Source of the DNA: CAYHWW01 sp964360145
GTDB taxonomy: Bacteria; Bdellovibrionota; UBA1018; CAYHWW01
Length of the DNA stretch: 5,494 nt
Reading direction: 5' to 3'
Assembly (NCBI GenBank): GCA_964360145.1
Contig: CAYHWW010000216.1
Coordinates: 1 to 5,494, forward strand
A model generated the notes under the pieces. It was not told the DNA's origin and did no database searches. It saw only the letters and a list, made by a program, of their open reading frames with translations. Of this stretch, positions 1-3,737 are shown piece after piece; the stretch's first letter is position 1, and the number at the start of each line of letters is the position of its first letter. Made by a program: the position numbers and the translations under genes.

Positions 1-54
1 CGATCTTGCCAACACAAAAATAAAGTTAGTCATGTTATTGTTGCGCGACGCCTT
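1..54. other. AT-rich left edge where homology of gene C breaks off
   Basis: This stretch is clearly richer in A and T than the rest of the window; by count the first 40 bases hold only 13 G or C. On the minus strand the reading frame of gene C crosses it, but from about position 54 leftward the translation (RRRATIT, then stop) no longer resembles an Ig-like domain. Neither other minus-strand frame restores the missing domain end: one stops at once, and the other is open but not domain-like. This fits a junction with unrelated DNA, such as the end of an insertion or a deletion scar. No transposase or terminal repeat can be identified from so short a piece. Confidence 0.4.
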
Positions 55-404
55 ATGGGAGTTATGCAAGGTCCCCCCTGGACTGCGCCGGTATCGCACA
101 CCGTAAAAGTGGTTCCGGCAGCAGTAGAAGGGGAAAGAGAAGCGATCGTTGCAGGATTCATCGCTTCACTGAAGGTTGCAGTTGAGGATCTGTTGATGAA
201 CAGTCCGGTATCACCATTAGCAGCACCGGTGGTGATCAATCTGGGTGCGGTGGTGTCCGGCGTTGCACCCGCTGCTACGGGGCCGCGCCCGCCTCCGCCC
301 AGGATGGGGTCGCTCGATCCACTACCACATCCCGCCACAAAAGCGACCAGCAGTAATGCCGTGAACCATGTCATTGGTTTGGTAATACTCTCGAATCTGT
401 TCAT
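30..404 (-). CDS. Truncated Big_5 (Ig-like) lipoprotein, paralogue of the neighbouring gene
   Basis: The start is the ATG at 404, because AAGGAG sits 6 bases upstream and a lipoprotein signal follows directly; the frame is open further up to 488, but that part has no signal character. The product is 124 residues. Residues 1-26 form a signal peptide: a charged start, a hydrophobic run (WFTALLLVAF) and a lipobox VAG-C26. A Gly/Ser/Pro linker covers residues 27-49. A Big_5 (SbsA Ig-like) domain begins with DTTAPRL at residue 50 and includes the hallmark ATFSEAMNPATI at 76-87. Such domains run about 100 residues; this one stops after about 67, near CITPI, followed by a short unrelated tail. Cysteines 103 and 113 lie close together. 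Gene A, with the same domain type, continues through several repeats into a DUF3494 head, so this is probably the 5' remnant of such a gene. Secretion to the outer membrane is predicted, but function after truncation is doubtful. The reading frame is certain; pseudogene status is inferred. Confidence 0.7.
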   Translation of the reverse strand: MNRFESITKPMTWFTALLLVAFVAGCGSGSSDPILGGGGRGPVAAGATPDTTAPRLITTGAANGDTGLFINRSSTATFSEAMNPATIASLSPSTAAGTTFTVCDTGAVQGGPCITPIRRRATIT

Positions 405-410
405 TTGCTT

Positions 411-416
411 CTCCTT
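411..416 (-). promoter_or_regulatory. Ribosome binding site of the truncated lipoprotein gene
   Basis: AAGGAG lies 6 bases before the ATG at 404 and fixes the start. From this site through codon 4, 25 consecutive bases (391-415) are identical to those around the start of gene B (3193-3217), which shows that the translation start was duplicated along with the gene. Confidence 0.8.
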
Positions 417-589
417 ATTATCTGATCCAAAAACATCGGCGCTACCGACCGACCCCTTGCTGGTACTTGATCCATCGTGCTGCTTCAATATTCAGGGCAC
501 CCTTCATTTGTTGCTGAAACGCTGCGCGGTCGCCGAACCGGTCATCGGTTATCTGCAAGCCCGGCCTGGTCTGCTCCTATCCAAAACCC
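417..589 (-). other. Leader region of gene C
   Basis: This is the untranslated stretch between the conserved upstream block and the RBS. Close to the RBS, a short weak hairpin (TCGG/CCGA, 436-448) is followed in the minus direction by five T's (429-433). The part from about 449 to 550 has no counterpart upstream of gene B, where a half-REP element sits instead. It contains a small minus-strand open frame, 442-558 (TTG start, 38 residues; ATG at 507 gives 21 residues, MKGALNIEAARWIKYQQGVGR). That frame has no convincing RBS but a protein-like composition. It may be a remnant of another gene or may be spurious. Confidence 0.35.
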
Positions 590-674
590 AATCAACCGGA
601 ACCAGGCGGCAAGTCACACTTGACCGCACTATCCCACTCCCGTCCACAATGTTCTGTGCGCTAACGCACATTTA
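590..674 (-). promoter_or_regulatory. Conserved upstream block with dyad (gene C copy)
   Basis: This noncoding block matches 3367-3450 upstream of gene B. Both copies share, on the plus strand, AATCAACCGGA at one end, CCGCACTATCCCAC (624-637 here) in the middle and CACATTTA at the other end. A perfect dyad lies within it: TGTGCG-CTAA-CGCACA at 655-670. Conservation between paralogous upstream regions, with a two-fold symmetric site, fits an operator or promoter region. No convincing sigma-70 -35/-10 pair could be assigned, and the binding regulator is unknown. Confidence 0.5.
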
Positions 675-717
675 GTAAAATTTCCCCGGGGAAGCGATAT
701 CCGCCGCTGAAAACGTG

Positions 718-745
718 TACAAGGCCACCTTGCGACGGCCTTGTA
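718..745 (-). terminator. Degenerate intrinsic terminator downstream of gene B
   Basis: A perfect 9-bp stem, TACAAGGCC (718-726) with GGCCTTGTA (737-745), encloses a 10-base loop. It is related to the terminator after gene A; both contain TTGCGACGGCCTT on the plus strand. Here the minus-strand stem is followed by CACGTTTTC rather than a clean T-run, so termination would be weaker than at the gene A copy. Confidence 0.5.
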
Positions 746-751
746 TTCACT

Positions 752-868
752 AATTCCATTTCTAAATTAAAAGTCCAATGAGGTAGGGTGCGCTTGCGCA
801 CATTTGTCGGTGGTGCGAAAGCGCACCCTACGTGATTATTGTCGCTTCAAAATGGAATTGGAATAACT
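752..868. repeat. REPIN-containing intergenic element, copy 1
   Basis: The element has perfect 10-bp inverted ends, AATTCCATTT (752-761) and AAATGGAATT (850-859), and a REP doublet in the middle (783-831). Its right flank reads, on the minus strand, AGTTATTCCAATTCC (854-868); the same 15 bases occur on the plus strand at 3255-3269 in copy 3. It begins about 20 bases after the stop codon of gene B. Confidence 0.6.
783..831. repeat. REP doublet (REPIN-like), GTAG-headed
   Basis: Perfect 13-bp arms, GTAGGGTGCGCTT (783-795) and AAGCGCACCCTAC (819-831), face each other. Each half can also fold alone: GTGCGC-TT-GCGCAC (789-802) and GGTGCG-AAAG-CGCACC (812-827). A GTAG head before a small hairpin, paired in inverted orientation, is the known organisation of REP sequences and REPINs mobilised by RAYT (TnpA-REP) transposases. 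No RAYT gene lies in this window. Confidence 0.7.
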
Positions 869-887
869 CCACACCCTCTTCATGTCA

Positions 888-3206
888 TCACTGGCAAACT
901 GCCGAATATCCCGCAGGTGGCACAAACGTCTGTCCCGGCACGGAAACGATGTTATCGCCGAACGTAGCCACGCCGGCGCCGCCACTCCCTGCCCACGCCC
1001 CGGCCAGCAATCTGCCGCACGCTGTCGCACCGGTCCCCATCGTGATATTGACCGCAGCCAGAACGCTGCCCTGGAATTCAGAGTAGGTACCGATGGTCGC
1101 CGTACTGCCGACCTGCCACCAGACGTTTGACGCCTTGGCGCCACCGGTCAAAAGAATGCGGGTGTTCGCAGGAGAGATGCCTCCCGCTGCAACGTTGAGT
1201 GCGCTGCCAGCCTGGAAGATGAACAGCGCATTTGCGTTGTCCCCGGCGTCGAGCGTGACATCCCCGGATATATCGATCGTCGAGCCGGATGTATAGATGC
1301 CGGGAGTGAAATAGTTGGTTCCGGCCACGTACGCAGATAAGCGCGCGCCCCCTATCGCGGCGGCTGCCAATGTAGTTCCTCCTCCCAATGAGCCGACGGC
1401 CGGAGGCCCAGCCAACGGCGTGATGCTGAGGAACGCCGTTTCCAGGCCGGACTGGATAGCGGCTCGATTGGCCAATGGGTCATAAAGGGAACTGATCACC
1501 TTTGATGTCCCTCCCAGTACCGGAGCAGTGCCTCCGCAACCGATAAAATCTCCCGCACCGGTAAGGGCTGCGTTATTGCAGGTCGTATTCGGCTGCAGCA
1601 GCACATTCCCGTTGATCGTGGTAGCGCCGACGTTGACTATCCCGGCTTTGGCCGCGACCGCGAACGGTGCAGCCAACCCGAGGTCAGGCCCCGCGGCCAC
1701 GGTCACGGTTACGGTATATGTCGCCGGTGTGCCGTCCGCCGCGGTTACCGTATATGTCACCGCACCGACAAAGTTATTCGCCGTTGCTGTGCTGGTCTGA
1801 ACCGCCGCACCTACCTTTACATTTGCCCCGGTGGTCGTGAATATCGCAACCAGGCTGGTTACGTCCGTGCCGTTCGGCACGGTCACCGCGATGGTCCTGG
1901 GTGTGGTCGCTTCGACTATCGTTCCCGCATTTGTGATCGCGGGAAACCCGACGAACGAATAGGCAGTAATGGCATTGGCAAAATTCAAGGCCACGGTTAC
2001 GGTCACGGTGTAGGTCGCTGTCGTGCCATCTGCCGCGGTGACGATGTAATCCTTCGGGAGAGTGAAGTCATTCGCCGTTGCTGTGCTCGTCTGAACCGCC
2101 GAGCCTATCTTCACGACTGTCCCGGTGGTCAGGAAGGTCGCGACCAGGGCGGTTTTGTTTGTCCCGTAGGGCAGGGTCAACGCGATGGTCTTTGCCGTTT
2201 CATCTATCGTTCCTGCAACCGATGGAAAACCGACAAACGAATAGGCGGTGATGGCCTTGTCAGAGGCTATGGCCACGGCTACGGTCACGGTATAGATCGC
2301 CGTTGTGCCGTTTGCCGCGGTCACCGTGTATCGCACCGGATTGGTGAAGTTATTCGCGGTCGTACCGCTGGTCTGAGCCGCCCCTCCCACATTCACGCTT
2401 GCCCCGGTGCTGGTGAATAGCGCGATCAGGGCGGTTTTGTCCGTCCCCGCCGGCATGGTCAGCGAGATGCTCTTTGCCGTTTCATCTATCGTTCCCGTGA
2501 CCCCCGGATATCCGACGAACGAATACGAAGTGACGGCCTTGGCAAAGTTATGAGCCACGACAACGGTTACAGTATAGGCCGCCGTTGAAGTGTCGGCAGC
2601 GGTTACCGTGTAGGCCACCTGACCCGTGAAGTCATTCATCGTGATGCCGCTGCTCTGAACTACCACGCCTACCTTTACACCTGTCCCGGTGGTCGTGTAT
2701 GCCGCTGCCAATGCCGTTACGTTCGTCCCGTATGGCACGGTCACCGCGATGGTCTTCGCCGGTTCATTGATGATGCCCGGAGTCCCCGCGAGCGAGTAGG
2801 CGGTGATGGCCTTGGATGTGTCTATGGCCACGGCTACGGTCACGGTATAGGTTGCCGTCGTTCCGTCGGCAGCGACTACCGTGTAGTCCACCTGGCTGGT
2901 GAAGTCATTCGCCGTTGTTCCGTTATCCTGAACTGTCGTTCCCACCTTCAAGCTTGCGCCTGTGGTCGTGTATGCCGCAGCCAGGGCAGTCAGGTTTGTC
3001 CCGAACGGCACCGTCACCGCGATGGTCTTTGCCGGTTCATCTATCGTTCCGATAACTCCGGCGAGCGAATAGGCGGTAATGGCCTTTGCAGAGCTCGCAA
3101 CCGCGCTTGCGCCGCCGCCATCGCTGCCGCATCCAGCCACAAAAGCGGTCAGCAGCATTGCCATGAACCAGGTCCATGGCCGAGTAAAATTTTCGAATCT
3201 GTTCAT
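888..3206 (-). CDS. Lipoprotein with five tandem beta-sandwich repeats and a DUF3494 (ice-binding-like) domain
   Basis: The start is the ATG at 3206, because AGGAG lies 6 bases upstream and a lipoprotein signal follows; the frame runs up to 3305, but that extension has no signal character. The product is 772 residues. Residues 1-26 are the signal, with lipobox VAG-C26, so the mature protein should be lipid-anchored and exported. Five tandem repeats follow at about 41-131, 132-222, 223-316, 317-410 and 411-506. Each begins (K/N)A(I/V)T(A/S)YS, has TI(D/N)E.AK(T/S)I in the middle and ends YTVTVxVA; they resemble DUF5018/cadherin-like beta-sandwich domains (family name tentative). Residues 507-772 are a DUF3494 domain, the fold of bacterial ice-binding proteins, shown by DLGLAAPFAVAAKAGI, ALFIFQAGSALN, NVWWQVGSTATIGTYSEFQGSVLA and GRLLAG. 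This domain has an insert near 540-560 and a C-terminal extension, with cysteines at 543, 557, 730 and 771 that might form disulfides. The likely role is surface display on a stalk; ice, carbohydrate or cell adhesion are all possible ligands. Confidence 0.88.
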   Translation of the reverse strand: MNRFENFTRPWTWFMAMLLTAFVAGCGSDGGGASAVASSAKAITAYSLAGVIGTIDEPAKTIAVTVPFGTNLTALAAAYTTTGASLKVGTTVQDNGTTANDFTSQVDYTVVAADGTTATYTVTVAVAIDTSKAITAYSLAGTPGIINEPAKTIAVTVPYGTNVTALAAAYTTTGTGVKVGVVVQSSGITMNDFTGQVAYTVTAADTSTAAYTVTVVVAHNFAKAVTSYSFVGYPGVTGTIDETAKSISLTMPAGTDKTALIALFTSTGASVNVGGAAQTSGTTANNFTNPVRYTVTAANGTTAIYTVTVAVAIASDKAITAYSFVGFPSVAGTIDETAKTIALTLPYGTNKTALVATFLTTGTVVKIGSAVQTSTATANDFTLPKDYIVTAADGTTATYTVTVTVALNFANAITAYSFVGFPAITNAGTIVEATTPRTIAVTVPNGTDVTSLVAIFTTTGANVKVGAAVQTSTATANNFVGAVTYTVTAADGTPATYTVTVTVAAGPDLGLAAPFAVAAKAGIVNVGATTINGNVLLQPNTTCNNAALTGAGDFIGCGGTAPVLGGTSKVISSLYDPLANRAAIQSGLETAFLSITPLAGPPAVGSLGGGTTLAAAAIGGARLSAYVAGTNYFTPGIYTSGSTIDISGDVTLDAGDNANALFIFQAGSALNVAAGGISPANTRILLTGGAKASNVWWQVGSTATIGTYSEFQGSVLAAVNITMGTGATACGRLLAGAWAGSGGAGVATFGDNIVSVPGQTFVPPAGYSAVCQ
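1689..3086 (-). repeat. Five tandem Ig-like/beta-sandwich coding repeats in gene B
   Basis: The units, in order of translation, are 2814-3086, 2541-2813, 2259-2540, 1977-2258 and 1689-1976. The first two are 91 codons; the last three are 94-96 codons and carry an extra FVG(Y/F)P-type segment near the start. This length split suggests two rounds of duplication. Repeats of this kind usually act as a rigid spacer that holds a C-terminal head away from the cell surface. Confidence 0.8.
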
Positions 3207-3212
3207 TTGCTT

Positions 3213-3217
3213 CTCCT
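3213..3217 (-). promoter_or_regulatory. Ribosome binding site of gene B
   Basis: AGGAG lies 6 bases before the ATG at 3206. It decides the start over the longer open frame that reaches 3305. It is part of the 25-base identity with the start region of gene C. Confidence 0.8.
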
Positions 3218-3233
3218 CTATCCGATCCCGAAA

Positions 3234-3261
3234 AATAACGGTGGCCAAGCGGCCAGTTATT
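3234..3261 (-). promoter_or_regulatory. Leader hairpin with T-run just before the gene B RBS (possible attenuator)
   Basis: The outer stem is AATAAC (3234-3239) with GTTATT (3256-3261). The inner stem is TGGCC (3242-3246) with GGCCA (3251-3255), with a two-base bulge and a four-base loop. In the direction of transcription the stem runs straight into TTATTTTTC, the form of an intrinsic terminator, about 28 bases before the start codon. It could stop transcription early, or it could be a structured leader that affects translation. Part of the outer stem comes from the end of the neighbouring repeat element, so the structure may be a by-product of its insertion. Confidence 0.45.
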
Positions 3262-3327
3262 CCAATTCCCGGTAAAAAATGCACTTGTAGGGCGGGTTCC
3301 ACCACTTTTTAAATGAAAATGGAATTA
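3255..3327. repeat. Solo half-REP element, copy 3, in the gene B leader
   Basis: The left flank AGTTATTCCAATTCC (3255-3269) is identical to the flank of copy 1. The following bases up to GTAGGGCGGG (3287-3296) resemble one half of copy 2. The right end, AAAATGGAATTA (3316-3327), matches the ends of the other copies. Only one GTAG-headed half (3287-3304, GTAGGGCGGGTTCCACCA) is present and its hairpin is incomplete, so this looks like an internally deleted copy. It replaces the sequence found at the same place upstream of gene C. Confidence 0.55.
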
Positions 3328-3366
3328 CATGCGAAACCCGGCTTGGCCTGCCCCGGTTAAAAATCG

Positions 3367-3450
3367 AATCAACCGGAGCAAGACGCTAACCTTACTGGGC
3401 CGCACTATCCCACCCCTGTCCACAGCGCTCTGTGCGCTGGTGCACATTTA
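3367..3450 (-). promoter_or_regulatory. Conserved upstream block with dyad (gene B copy)
   Basis: This block matches 590-674 in sequence order and length (84 against 85 bases), including 14 identical bases, CCGCACTATCCCAC, at 3400-3413. The dyad is TGTGCG-CTGG-TGCACA (3431-3446), with one symmetry mismatch compared with the gene C copy. Near the gene-proximal end there is also an inverted pair CCGGTT (3353-3358) / AACCGG (3371-3376). The block lies about 160-245 bases before the gene B start, so if it holds the promoter the leader is long. The regulator is unknown. Confidence 0.5.
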
Positions 3451-3576
3451 AAGAATATTTTTTTGAGCGCCTTGCCGGCCAAGGAAAACTTGTTGGCGGG
3501 CAAAGGGGGTTGCATAGCCATTGACGATGGCCTTGAGGACATGGCGGAGAAAGCGAAGGATAGGCAGAGTCATGAA
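3451..3576. other. Intergenic stretch without recognised features
   Basis: This lies between the terminator after gene A and the conserved upstream block of gene B. It has a T-rich run next to the dyad (about 3456-3463) and a short possible plus-strand frame that runs on through the terminator hairpin, which argues against its being real. Nothing else is supported. Confidence 0.4.
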
Positions 3577-3602
3577 AAAAGGCCGTCTTGCGACGGCCTT
3601 TT
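3577..3602 (-). terminator. Intrinsic terminator of gene A
   Basis: An 11-bp stem, AAAAGGCCGTC (3577-3587) with GACGGCCTTTT (3592-3602), encloses a four-base loop, TTGC on the plus strand. On the minus strand it is followed by a run of six T's, the pattern of a factor-independent terminator, about 135 bases after the stop of gene A. The plus-strand side has a shorter T-run, so it might work weakly in both directions. A degraded relative lies after gene B at 718-745. Confidence 0.75.
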
Positions 3603-3634
3603 ATGCACTGCTTTACATCTTGTATTGCGTGCCC

Positions 3635-3737
3635 TATTCCATTTCTAATTTAGAAGTGCTTTTTGCGTAGGGCGGGTTCCACCCGCCATGGCGGGCGTAG
3701 CCCGCCCTACAAATGCACTTTTTATCCGGAATTGGCA
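3635..3737. repeat. REPIN-containing intergenic element, copy 2
   Basis: The left end, ATTCCATTTCTAA (3636-3648), matches the end of copy 1 (754-766). The right end, GGAATTGG (3728-3735), matches the other flank. Inside these, AAGTGC (3654-3659) and GCACTT (3715-3720) form a further inverted pair around the REP doublet. The element abuts the stop codon of gene A. Confidence 0.6.
3667..3710. repeat. REP doublet (REPIN-like), GTAG-headed
   Basis: The outer arms GTAGGGCGGG (3667-3676) and CCCGCCCTAC (3701-3710) pair. Each half is a GTAG head plus a hairpin: GGCGGGT-TCC-ACCCGCC (3671-3687) and GGCGGGC-GTA-GCCCGCC (3690-3706). The two halves face each other with a two-base spacer, the REPIN arrangement. 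The stem sequence differs from the doublet at 783-831 while the GTAG heads and the layout are the same. Confidence 0.75.

Noticed and set aside
55..675. Plus-strand open frame of 206 codons over gene C and its leader
   Set aside because: It overlaps the signal peptide and RBS of gene C on the other strand, runs through the noncoding dyad block and resembles no family.
1689..3086. CRISPR-like periodic repeats
   Set aside because: The period of about 273-288 bases matches protein domains read in frame. There are no short identical repeats with unique spacers.
3207..3305. Longer N-terminus for gene B starting near 3305
   Set aside because: The extra residues carry no signal, cover the RBS, the leader hairpin and half-REP sequence, and would bury the lipoprotein signal. 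The ATG at 3206 has an ideal RBS. The same reasoning rejects 488 as the start of gene C.
3353..3376. CCGGTT/AACCGG inverted pair as a separate operator
   Set aside because: The left arm is absent at the equivalent position upstream of gene C, so there is no conservation to support it.
3414..3424. TGGACA-like -35 box on the minus strand near the conserved core
   Set aside because: No acceptable -10 sequence lies at 16-18 bases in either paralogous copy, so a promoter call would be a guess.
3463..3648. Plus-strand 61-codon frame in the A-B intergenic region
   Set aside because: It starts at a TTG, has no clear RBS and reads through the terminator hairpin into a repeat element.
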